From Psychromonas ossibalaenae ATCC BAA-1528 (lineage in GTDB: Bacteria; Pseudomonadota; Gammaproteobacteria; Enterobacterales; Psychromonadaceae): a stretch of DNA of 64,000 nucleotides. The DNA lies in the NCBI RefSeq assembly GCF_000381745.1, contig NZ_KB906975.1, positions 47,441-111,440 of the forward strand. The letters are read 5' to 3'. The position numbers and the translations under genes are program-made. This document shows, in pieces, positions 56,649 to 64,000 of the stretch (the first letter of the stretch is position 1; each line of letters starts with the position of its first letter). Under the pieces are notes generated by a model that worked only from the letters and a program-made list of their open reading frames with translations, was not told the DNA's origin and did not search any database.

Positions 56649-57023
56649 ATGGCTAAAACAATTATGGTTGTTGATGATTCAGCATCAATTAGACAGGTCG
56701 TGAGCCTGACTCTTAAAGGAGCGGGTTTTGAAGTGATTACCGCTAATGACGGTCAAGATGCGCTGGCAAAACTGCAGGCAAATAAAACCAAGATTAACCT
56801 CATTATTACCGATGTAAATATGCCGAAAATGGACGGTATTACCCTGGTAAAAGAAGCAAAAAAATTACCTGCATATAAATTTACGCCGATGATGATGTTA
56901 ACAACGGAAGCCTCCGATTCTAAAAAGCAGCAGGGAAGGGGAGCGGGCGCGAAAGCATGGTTAGTTAAACCATTTCAGCCTCCGATGCTATTAACAGCCG
57001 TTTCAAAACTCGTCTTACCTTAA
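56649..57023 (+). CDS. cheY: Chemotaxis response regulator CheY
   Basis: A 124-aa stand-alone receiver. Asp9-Asp10 bind Mg, Asp55 (IITDVNMPKMDG) is phosphorylated, Thr85/86 is the switch residue and Lys107 lies in WLVKPF. It has no output domain. As this cluster is probably not the main flagellar system, its target could be something other than the flagellar switch. Confidence 0.93.
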   Translation: MAKTIMVVDDSASIRQVVSLTLKGAGFEVITANDGQDALAKLQANKTKINLIITDVNMPKMDGITLVKEAKKLPAYKFTPMMMLTTEASDSKKQQGRGAGAKAWLVKPFQPPMLLTAVSKLVLP

Positions 57024-57048
57024 ACGTTACTGCTGCTGGAGTCTGCTG

Positions 57049-57375
57049 ATGGCGATTGAAATTACAAATACCAATGACTTAGAAACGCTGATAAATATTA
57101 ATGATGAAATGACAATTTATACCGTACTTGAGCAGAAAAACTGTCTGTTAACACATCTGCAGGCCGGGCATACACTAAATATTGATTTGTCGGCTGTCTC
57201 TGAAATTGACAGTGCAGGTATACAGTTATTAATTTTTATGAAAAAAACGGCTGATAAATTAGACAGTGACTTCAACCTGCTGCATCACAGCCAGTCTGTT
57301 TTCGAGGTGATTGAACTGTTTAATTTAACTGATTTTTTTGCCGATCCTATTGTGCTGCCAGCTGAGTGGAAATAG
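57049..57375 (+). CDS. STAS-domain protein of the chemotaxis operon
   Basis: A 108-aa anti-sigma-factor-antagonist-like domain. IDLSAVSEIDSAGIQLLIFM includes Ser55, the residue phosphorylated in SpoIIAA-type proteins. It lies between cheY and cheA, an arrangement found in several accessory che clusters. A role as a binding adaptor in the array is an inference. Its stop is two bases before the cheA ATG. Confidence 0.87.
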   Translation: MAIEITNTNDLETLININDEMTIYTVLEQKNCLLTHLQAGHTLNIDLSAVSEIDSAGIQLLIFMKKTADKLDSDFNLLHHSQSVFEVIELFNLTDFFADPIVLPAEWK

Positions 57376-57377
57376 TC

Positions 57378-59534
57378 ATGAATGATTTAGATGCTGCATT
57401 AATTACCTTTACCCAGGAAGCGCAGGAGCTGCTGGATGAAATGGAAAGTTCACTGCTTGTGTTAGAAGACACGCCGGATGATGCTGAAGTGATTAATTGT
57501 GTATTCAGGGCGATGCATACCATTAAAGGGTCGTCGGGATTATTTGGTTTTAATCATATTGTTAGCTTTACCCATCAGGCTGAAACGGTTTTAGATCAGG
57601 TTCGTGATGGAAGCCGGCAGATTGATGCACAGTTAATCTCGGTATTATTAGACTGCCGTGATCATACTGCCCGGCTGCTTGCATACAGTCTGGAGTATCC
57701 GGACCAGCCTCTGGAAGAGGAGCTGCAGAGAAACGGTGAGCTGTTAAGCGAGTGTCTTACTCCTACACAGTCATCTGCAGTAAAGGGACAGGCAAGGACT
57801 GAAAATATTGAGTTAGAAAATACTTCGGAAGAAAAGAACAGCGCTGATTTGAACGGTAACTGGCTGATCACGCTTCTGTTTAAAAAAGATGCCTTCAGAA
57901 TGGGGGTTGATCCTCTGTCGTTTATTCGTTACTTGAAAACATTGGGAGAGATCAGAGCACTTTTACTTTTTGATAAAGCGGTTCCAGAAGGGGATGAGTT
58001 CGATCCGGAGAGCTGTTATCTACATTATAAAATAGCTTTTTCAAGTGAAGCAGATAAACAGCAGATTGAAGATGTTTTTGAGTTTGCTGCAGATGACTGT
58101 GAAATTAAAATCTTAGCCCCATCGGCAAAATCAGTTGAGTACTTAGCGTTATTGGAAGATCTGCCTGAGGATGAAATAGCTCGTTTAGGTGAAATGTTAG
58201 TTAAAGTAGGGGTGTTAACCGTCAATGATGTTGCCAGGGCTCTGCATACTCAAGGTAGTTCTCAAGAAGAGTGCAGACCGCTCGGCGAAATACTGGTTGA
58301 GCAGAATGTTATTCAGCCGAAAATTATTGAGCAGGCGATAAAAAAACAGCAGCAGGTAAAACAAAAAGTTTCTTCTGAATCCAACTATATCCGTGTTGAT
58401 TCAACAAAATTAGGACACTTAATTAATTTAGTCGGCGAGCTGGTTATTTCCGGAGCCGCCATGGATTTAATGATTGAAAAAAGCGGACTGGATGAAGCTG
58501 AGGAGGTCTCGGCTACCATGTCGTCTCTGGTGAGTAACATTAGGGATACCGCATTAGAATTGCGAATGGTACCGATTGGTGAAACATTTTCCCGTTTTAG
58601 ACGTGTCGTTCGTGATGTCAGTAAAGAGCTGGGTAAAAATATTGATCTTGAAATAACCGGCGGTGAAACCGAGCTTGATAAAACGGTTGTTGAGAAGATC
58701 AACGATCCGCTTACCCATCTTATCCGTAATTCATTAGACCACGGCATTGAATCACCAGAGCAGCGTTTAGCCGCTGGAAAGTCAGAGCAGGGTTCTATTC
58801 ACCTTAATGCATTTCATGATTCCGGGCATATTGTTATTCAAATTGTTGATGACGGTGCCGGCCTTAATAAAGATAAAATATTAGAAAAAGCGGTTGCTAA
58901 AGGCATAGTTACTGAAGAAGCAAATCTTTCCGATCAGGAAATTTACAATCTGATCTTTGCCGCCGGTTTAAGTACCAAAAAACAGGCTAGCGATCTTTCC
59001 GGACGTGGTGTCGGCATGGATGTGGTACGCAGAAATATTGAAGGTTTACGCGGCAGTGTCAATATTGACAGTATTGAGCATCAGGGGACAAAAATAACTA
59101 TACAGCTGCCTTTAACGCTGGCAATTATTGATGGTTTTATGGTTGGTGCTGATGGTGAGCGTTACATCATTCCTCTGAGCATGGTTGAGGAATGTGTCGA
59201 AATGAATGAAAAAGAGTGGCAGCTTGATGCCGTGCAGAATTACGTCAATCTGCGCGGCAGTGCAATGCCCTATTTAAAACTTTCAGAGTATTTTAACCCG
59301 GGTAAACAGTTTGGCAAAAGATCACGACAAAGTCTGGTCGTTGTACGAGTTGGTAAAGAACGCGCCGGTTTTGTGGTAGATGAATTACACGGTGAGCAGC
59401 AGACGGTAATTAAACCGCTAGGACAAATTTTCGAGAATATAGAGGGGTTAAGCGGGGCCACCGTCTTAGGTGATGGAAATGTTGCGCTGATCCTTAATGT
59501 AAAAAGCTTAATTAATAAGGTAACGGTAGTTTAG
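57378..59534 (+). CDS. cheA: Chemotaxis histidine kinase CheA with MshEN-like insert
   Basis: A 718-aa kinase. P1 (about 1-105) has phospho-acceptor His47 in AMHTIKGSSG. A middle region (about 160-250) looks like an alpha/beta P2-type or adaptor domain. Residues about 269-324 contain two 24-residue repeats with the MshEN pattern (LGEMLV...Q and LGEILV...Q), not part of a standard CheA. P3-P4 follow, with HLIRNSLDHGIE (N box), DDGAGL and GRGVGMDVV (G boxes), then a CheW-like P5 (about 570-715). I chose ATG 57378, two bases after the STAS stop; a GTG at 57366 overlaps that gene. Confidence 0.93.
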   Translation: MNDLDAALITFTQEAQELLDEMESSLLVLEDTPDDAEVINCVFRAMHTIKGSSGLFGFNHIVSFTHQAETVLDQVRDGSRQIDAQLISVLLDCRDHTARLLAYSLEYPDQPLEEELQRNGELLSECLTPTQSSAVKGQARTENIELENTSEEKNSADLNGNWLITLLFKKDAFRMGVDPLSFIRYLKTLGEIRALLLFDKAVPEGDEFDPESCYLHYKIAFSSEADKQQIEDVFEFAADDCEIKILAPSAKSVEYLALLEDLPEDEIARLGEMLVKVGVLTVNDVARALHTQGSSQEECRPLGEILVEQNVIQPKIIEQAIKKQQQVKQKVSSESNYIRVDSTKLGHLINLVGELVISGAAMDLMIEKSGLDEAEEVSATMSSLVSNIRDTALELRMVPIGETFSRFRRVVRDVSKELGKNIDLEITGGETELDKTVVEKINDPLTHLIRNSLDHGIESPEQRLAAGKSEQGSIHLNAFHDSGHIVIQIVDDGAGLNKDKILEKAVAKGIVTEEANLSDQEIYNLIFAAGLSTKKQASDLSGRGVGMDVVRRNIEGLRGSVNIDSIEHQGTKITIQLPLTLAIIDGFMVGADGERYIIPLSMVEECVEMNEKEWQLDAVQNYVNLRGSAMPYLKLSEYFNPGKQFGKRSRQSLVVVRVGKERAGFVVDELHGEQQTVIKPLGQIFENIEGLSGATVLGDGNVALILNVKSLINKVTVV
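58182..58349 (+). other. MshEN-like tandem repeat inside cheA
   Basis: The coding segment specifies two 24-residue motifs: R-L-G at the start, L-V at positions 6-7, G at 10, hydrophobic pair at 11-12, L at 21 and Q at 24 in copy one. Copy two has P-L-G, L-V, N at 10, V-I, I and Q. The spacer is eight residues against five in canonical MshEN. MshEN domains bind c-di-GMP with high affinity in MshE-type ATPases. Copy one is well conserved and copy two has lost the arginine, so binding is plausible but unproven. Confidence 0.6.
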
Positions 59535-59579
59535 CGTAAATATAACTGAATAATTTTTTATATAATTGGAAGGTAAGCC

Positions 59580-62354
59580 ATGAACTTAAAAAATGTATCA
59601 ATGAAGGTGAAATTAGTTGGATTAATGCTGTTGATCAGTTTAATTCCGCTGGTGATTATCGCGTATTTTTCATCAGGAAGTGCATCAGATGCATTATTTA
59701 AAGAGTCTTTTAAGCAGCTCAACGCAATGCGCACGGTAAAGCATACCCAACTGGAAGGTTTTTTTGATGAACGTGAATCAGACCTAGGAGTGTTGATGGA
59801 AACAACATCTGCGCTGCTTGATTCACAGGTATCAAAACTGCTGGCATTGCAGGATTTAAAAATATCCAGCATGGAAAACTTATTTAAAGCGACTGAAGCG
59901 AATATTAATATCGCTAAGGATGATCCGTATTTATCAGAAGGTTTTTATGCCATTAATAATGTCTTTGAATTCGGTATTGGATCAGAACAGTGGCTGCAGC
60001 AGGTTGAGCAGTACGATCCTCGTTTTAAAGATATTGTTAATGATACCGGCTGGCATGATCTGTTTTTAATCAATCCGCAGGGCAATATTATATACAGTAC
60101 GGCTAAAGAGTCGGATCTGGGATTGAACCTTTTTAATGATCCGCTGCTGAAGAACAGTTCATTAGCTGGCGCGTTTGCGAAGGCTGTTAAGGGCGGGCAG
60201 GAAGAGTTGGCGATTGGTGATTTTAAACCCTATGAACCTTCTAACGGCGATCAGGCTGCATTTGTGGTCGGCAGACTGCAGTTTGCAGAAGGTTATATTG
60301 CAATGCAGTTGTCCCCGGATCCGATTAATACAATTGTACAGCCGCGTATCGGTATGGGAGAAACCTCTGAGAGTTACTTAGTTGGACAAGTCGATAATGT
60401 CAGCAGCTACCGAAGCGATCGTGTTATCAAGTCGGGAAAAATAGGTGGAAAAAAATCCAGTGAACTTATAAAACAGGCACTAGCTGGTCAATCTAAAACA
60501 GAAATTATGGTTGGTAGTACCGGCACTGTTGAACTGGTGGCGGCCAGTCCGCTAAATATCAATGGACTTGACTGGGTATCGGTCACTTCCGGCAGCCTGG
60601 AAGAAGTATTAGCAGTTAAGGCTAAAGGGGATTCACAGGATTATTTTGAAAAGTATGTAGAAAAATACGGCTATTATGATTTGTTCTTAATTCACCCTGG
60701 CGGACAGGTATTTTACAGTGTCACTAAAGAAAGTGATTATCAGACCAATATGGTCAATGGTAAATTCCGTGATTCAGGTCTGGGTAAGTTAGTACGCCAG
60801 GTTTTACAAACAGGGCAGTACGGCATTACAGATTTTGCCCCTTATGCGCCGAGTAATGATCAGCCGGCTGCTTTTATAGCGCAGCCGTATATGAAGGACG
60901 GAAAAGTTGAACTGATTGTGGCACTGCAGCTTTCCTTAGGTTCAATCAACGCAATAATGAATCAGCGCGATGGAATGGGGGAAACAGGAGAGACTTATCT
61001 GGTAGGGCAGGATAAATTAATGCGCTCCGATTCATTTCTTGATCCCTCGGGACATTCTGTAGCCGCTTCTTTTGCAGGTAATGTCAAAAATAACGGTGTA
61101 GATACTGAAGCCGTTAAAGATGCGCTAAACGGTAACAGCGGCTCTAAAATCATTGAGGATTATAATGGTAATTCAGTATTGTCTTCCTATTCTCCAATAG
61201 AGGTGGGCGGTACAACCTGGGCAGTTATTGCTGAGATTGATAAGGCGGAAATAATGCTTCCGGTGGAAATTCTGATTAAAAATATTTCAATAATTTCAGC
61301 TGTATTCTGCATCTTAATTATTATTGTTGCTTACTTTTTTGCCCTTAGTATTACCAGGCCGGTTATTAAAGGTGTTGTATTTGCACAGGAATTATCAAAA
61401 GGTAATCTGATTGCTCACCTTGAAGTTGATCAGAAGGATGAAATTGGTCAGTTAAGTAACGCATTGATTGTAATGCGCGATCAAATAAAAGGTGTGATTG
61501 AAACCGTGCGCAGCGGCGCTGATAATTTAGCAAGCGCCTCGCAGGAGGTCAGTGCAACGGCTCAGACTATCAGTCAGGGAGCGGTCGAACAGTCAAGCAG
61601 TGTTGAAGCAACCAGTACATCGGTAGAGCAGCTCAATTCGTCTGTGCAGCAGAATGCGGAAAATGCCAGTGTCACCGAAAAAATGGCTACCAGCTCTGCA
61701 GGTGATGCACAGCAGGGGGCTACTGCGGTAACAGATACCGTTACCGCGATGAAGCATATTGCTAAGAAAATCCGCCTAATTGAAGATATTTCTTATAAAA
61801 CCAATTTATTATCGTTAAATGCCGCTATTGAAGCCGCTTCTGCCGGAGAGCACGGCAAAGGGTTTGCCGTTGTTGCCGCTGAAGTAAGAAAACTTGCTGA
61901 AAGCAGCCGTGTTACTGCGGAGGAGATTAGTGAGCTGGCAGGTGACAGTGTTGATATTGCAGAAAAAGCGGGTGTGTTAATCACTGAGGTAGTGCCAAAT
62001 ATAGTTAAAACATCTGATTTAGTGCAGGAAATAAGTGCATCTTCAGGTGAGCAGGCAAGCGGTATTGCGCAGATTAGTGATGCGATGAGTCAGCTTGATA
62101 AAGCGACGCAGCAAAATGCGGCCGCTTCCGAAGAGCTCGCCGCCACCTCGGAAGAATTAAGCGGTCAGGCGGAGCAGCTGCAGCAGTCTGTTGCATATTT
62201 TAAACTGACTGAAGGCGGCAGTATAACAGCGGATCCCGCACAGGACTCTATTCACCTGAAGCGGCCAATGGTTGCGGTACGCCCGGAACATGTAACCCGC
62301 CCGGCTAGTTTAAATGAATCACATATTAATGAGCAGGACTTTGAAAAGTTTTAA
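59580..62354 (+). CDS. Large chemoreceptor with duplicated sensor module
   Basis: A 924-aa receptor. TM1 about 11-31; a long periplasmic part (32-565); TM2 about 567-588; HAMP; signalling bundle with tip [38 protein letters not shown] (named here only by its key residues E-A-G-K). The periplasmic part holds two copies of one module, about 145-345 and 355-558: DLFLINPQG and [15 protein letters not shown] and [19 protein letters not shown] and [13 protein letters not shown], at offsets of 207-215 residues. The last residues DFEKF loosely resemble the NWETF tether for CheR. It is between cheA and cheW. Confidence 0.9.
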   Translation: MNLKNVSMKVKLVGLMLLISLIPLVIIAYFSSGSASDALFKESFKQLNAMRTVKHTQLEGFFDERESDLGVLMETTSALLDSQVSKLLALQDLKISSMENLFKATEANINIAKDDPYLSEGFYAINNVFEFGIGSEQWLQQVEQYDPRFKDIVNDTGWHDLFLINPQGNIIYSTAKESDLGLNLFNDPLLKNSSLAGAFAKAVKGGQEELAIGDFKPYEPSNGDQAAFVVGRLQFAEGYIAMQLSPDPINTIVQPRIGMGETSESYLVGQVDNVSSYRSDRVIKSGKIGGKKSSELIKQALAGQSKTEIMVGSTGTVELVAASPLNINGLDWVSVTSGSLEEVLAVKAKGDSQDYFEKYVEKYGYYDLFLIHPGGQVFYSVTKESDYQTNMVNGKFRDSGLGKLVRQVLQTGQYGITDFAPYAPSNDQPAAFIAQPYMKDGKVELIVALQLSLGSINAIMNQRDGMGETGETYLVGQDKLMRSDSFLDPSGHSVAASFAGNVKNNGVDTEAVKDALNGNSGSKIIEDYNGNSVLSSYSPIEVGGTTWAVIAEIDKAEIMLPVEILIKNISIISAVFCILIIIVAYFFALSITRPVIKGVVFAQELSKGNLIAHLEVDQKDEIGQLSNALIVMRDQIKGVIETVRSGADNLASASQEVSATAQTISQGAVEQSSSVEATSTSVEQLNSSVQQNAENASVTEKMATSSAGDAQQGATAVTDTVTAMKHIAKKIRLIEDISYKTNLLSLNAAIEAASAGEHGKGFAVVAAEVRKLAESSRVTAEEISELAGDSVDIAEKAGVLITEVVPNIVKTSDLVQEISASSGEQASGIAQISDAMSQLDKATQQNAAASEELAATSEELSGQAEQLQQSVAYFKLTEGGSITADPAQDSIHLKRPMVAVRPEHVTRPASLNESHINEQDFEKF

Positions 62355-62362
62355 CTGTCTTG

Positions 62363-62392
62363 CTGCAGTGCGGCTAATCAAGCGCACTGCAG
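62363..62392 (+). promoter_or_regulatory. Intercistronic hairpin between receptor and cheW
   Basis: CTGCAGTGCG and CGCACTGCAG form a perfect 10-bp stem with a 10-nt loop and no T-run. It may be a processing or stabilising element that adjusts the dose of the receptor relative to cheW. Confidence 0.5.
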
Positions 62393-62413
62393 AAATTTAA
62401 AGTAGGAGCTGAC

Positions 62414-62962
62414 ATGAATGATTTAAGCATTAATAAAGATCAGGTTCGCAGTCACGAAACTGCAGCTGTAGAGCAGCAGGGGCAGTATTTGACATTTTTA
62501 GTTGCTGATGAAGCACTTGGTATTGCGATTAACGATGTAAAAGAGATTATTGAAATAACCAGTATTACCCGTGTGCCTATGACTCCCGACTATATTCGCG
62601 GAGTGATTAACTTACGCGGTAATGTCGTGCCTGTTGTGGATCTGTCTGCGCGTTTAGGTCATCAAGTCAGCGAGCTGAGTAAACGCAGCTGTATCGTTTT
62701 AGTGGAAGTAAGCTGCAATGATGAGAAGCAGAGTCTCGGCATGCTGGTGGATCAGGTAAAAGAGATATTAGATATCCCTGAAGATCATATTCAGCCTGCT
62801 CCAACCTTTGGTACGAATATTCGCGTTGAATTTATTCAAGCTATGGGACGTGTTGAGGATGAGTTTATTATCCTGCTGGAGATCAGCAGGGTTTTATCTG
62901 TTTCAGAACTAGCTGAATTAAGTTTAATGACAGCTGCAGAGCCTGCTCCTGTTTTAGCATAA
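62414..62962 (+). CDS. cheW: Chemotaxis coupling protein CheW
   Basis: A 182-aa single-domain adaptor linking receptors to CheA. YLTFLVADEALGIAINDVKEII, PDYIRGVINLRGNVVPVVDLSARLG and FIILLEISRVLS are the family segments. The N-terminal 25 residues are a flexible extension. AGGAG lies eight bases before the ATG. Confidence 0.93.
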   Translation: MNDLSINKDQVRSHETAAVEQQGQYLTFLVADEALGIAINDVKEIIEITSITRVPMTPDYIRGVINLRGNVVPVVDLSARLGHQVSELSKRSCIVLVEVSCNDEKQSLGMLVDQVKEILDIPEDHIQPAPTFGTNIRVEFIQAMGRVEDEFIILLEISRVLSVSELAELSLMTAAEPAPVLA

Positions 62963-63008
62963 ACAGCACTGTTGAATATTCATAAACAGCTGTATTTAGG
63001 GGAATGCT

Positions 63009-63812
63009 ATTTCTATTCAGATCACAACTCCCGAGTTTGAATTGTTCCGTCATTTTATTCATCAACATGCGGGCATTGATTTATCTCCTGCTAAAAAGGT
63101 GATGGTCGGCGGACGATTACAAAAAAGAGTGAACCATTATCAGCTTGCCAGTTACGAGCAGTACTACCATATAGCAACCCACCCGGATAACGGTCAGGAA
63201 TTACAGTTATTAGTCGATATATTAACCACTAATGAAACTTATTTTTTCCGTGAGCCAAAACATTTCAGCTATTTCGAAAAAGAAATATTAGCAAAATGGA
63301 AAACCGGCCATTTCAAGGTCTGGAGCGCTGCCAGTTCTAGTGGTGAAGAGGCCTATTCACTGGCGATGCTGCTGGCGGAAAAATCAGGAACAAAAACCTG
63401 GGATATATTAGGCACGGATTTAAACCGTGATGTTTTAACAAAAGCATCTCGGGGGATTTACGGTATGGATCGAGTCGAACTGCTGGATCCCTATTTAATG
63501 AATAAATACTGTCTGAAAGGTGTTCGTTCACAGCAGGGCTTATTCTGCATCGCTGATAAGTTAAAACAAAAGGTCAGTTTTCACCGTTTGAATTTAACGC
63601 AGAGTCTTCCCGGTAAAATCTCTATGTTTGATGTTATTTTTCTGCGTAATGTACTTATCTATTTCAACAATGAAACCAAAAAAAAGGTTGTTGAACAGCT
63701 TATTTCAAAGTTGAAACCCGGAGGGTATTTTTTTATCAGTCATTCAGAAACCCTATCCCGGGTAACCGATAAACTGGTGATGGTAAAACCTTCCATCTAT
63801 AGAAAAAAATGA
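63009..63812 (+). CDS. cheR: Chemotaxis methyltransferase CheR with probable ATT start
   Basis: A 267-aa SAM-dependent methylase of receptor glutamates. [18 protein letters not shown] begins the N-terminal helical domain; [15 protein letters not shown] is the SAM site and RNVLIYFN the catalytic-domain motif. The family-like start ITTPEFELF lies upstream of the only standard in-frame start (TTG 63042), and in that stretch the plausible initiation codon is ATT at 63009, five bases after AGGGGA. An ATG at 63004 is in another frame. It overlaps cheD by four bases (ATGA). Confidence 0.85.
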   Translation: MSIQITTPEFELFRHFIHQHAGIDLSPAKKVMVGGRLQKRVNHYQLASYEQYYHIATHPDNGQELQLLVDILTTNETYFFREPKHFSYFEKEILAKWKTGHFKVWSAASSSGEEAYSLAMLLAEKSGTKTWDILGTDLNRDVLTKASRGIYGMDRVELLDPYLMNKYCLKGVRSQQGLFCIADKLKQKVSFHRLNLTQSLPGKISMFDVIFLRNVLIYFNNETKKKVVEQLISKLKPGGYFFISHSETLSRVTDKLVMVKPSIYRKK

Positions 63813-64000
63813 ATATTCAACCCTATAAAAAGACTAAGCGAATCATTATTGACCCTGGAGAATATTATGTGAGTTCAAACCAGGAAGTTATTTCTACCTT
63901 ATTAGGTTCCTGCGTAGCCGCTTGTTTATATGATCCTGTAAAGGGGATAACGGGCATGAATCATTTTTTACTTGCCGAACGCCGTCATCATACTCCATAT
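63809..64000 (+). CDS. cheD: Chemoreceptor glutamine deamidase CheD, cut by window edge
   Basis: The first 64 residues are visible. [14 protein letters not shown] contains the catalytic cysteine and GMNHFLL the catalytic histidine of CheD. It starts inside the cheR stop (ATGA overlap). CheB probably follows beyond the edge. Confidence 0.93.
   Translation, partial: MNIQPYKKTKRIIIDPGEYYVSSNQEVISTLLGSCVAACLYDPVKGITGMNHFLLAERRHHTPY

Noticed and set aside
1-64000. tRNA, rRNA, CRISPR arrays, insertion sequences, prophage or attachment sites
   Set aside because: I looked on both strands and found no cloverleaf, regular repeat array, transposase or integrase. Small RNAs without strong structure could still be missed.

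Overview
The window is a chromosomal segment of a cold- or marine-type gammaproteobacterium. Best guess is Psychromonas or a close relative. This is an inference from the AT-rich codon use, the gene set (DbpA, YccS-TusE, EfpL, EpmC, YeeX, AlaA, AroG, AbgT), a Vibrio-like dat-ddc pair, a GlyGly-CTERM protease and a second-type chemotaxis cluster. I see no rRNA, tRNA, CRISPR array, phage or insertion sequence.

Layout. 1-2.7 kb: diaminobutyrate aminotransferase and decarboxylase (1,3-diaminopropane/norspermidine route) and a possible tiny membrane protein. 2.9-6.6 kb: an OmpR/EnvZ-type two-component system followed by a lone periplasmic sugar-binding protein, an arrangement like gltR-gtrS-gtsA of Pseudomonas but without permease genes. 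6.7-15.9 kb: a carbohydrate locus under a LacI-type regulator, with an unclassified 824-aa cytoplasmic protein, a GH105 unsaturated-uronide hydrolase, two sugar transporters and an outer-membrane porin. 16-26.5 kb (mostly minus strand): ptsG, dbpA, a trypsin-like exported protease, a monooxygenase-fold protein, nfeD-qmcA, and yccS-tusE-efpL. 26.9-43.1 kb: folD, a protein with two GGDEF-like domains, a general porin, alaA, metR, moeA, aroG, cobQ, an outer-membrane barrel protein, pdxH, epmC, a thioesterase and an AbgT transporter. 43.4-55.1 kb: chemoreceptors, a PilZ protein, small proteins, a GST, a phosphopantetheinyl transferase, yeeX, a FrnE-like oxidoreductase, an acetyltransferase, an RNA methylase and an HDOD-GAF protein. 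55.4-64 kb: a chemotaxis operon (receptor, cheY, STAS protein, cheA, receptor, cheW, cheR, cheD) running off the right edge.

Points that stand out. (1) CheA carries, between its phosphotransfer and dimerisation domains, two 24-residue repeats that look like an MshEN c-di-GMP-binding module, which would link second-messenger level to the chemosensory array. (2) The receptor beside it has its whole extracellular sensor duplicated. (3) Two genes, cheR and an outer-membrane barrel gene, appear to start at ATT codons behind good ribosome-binding sites. (4) A small ORF is split by one in-frame TGA. (5) A protein with duplicated GGDEF domains keeps one near-canonical and one destroyed signature motif. 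(6) The 824-aa protein is a candidate new carbohydrate-active enzyme. All assignments come from reading the sequence; no database search was run.
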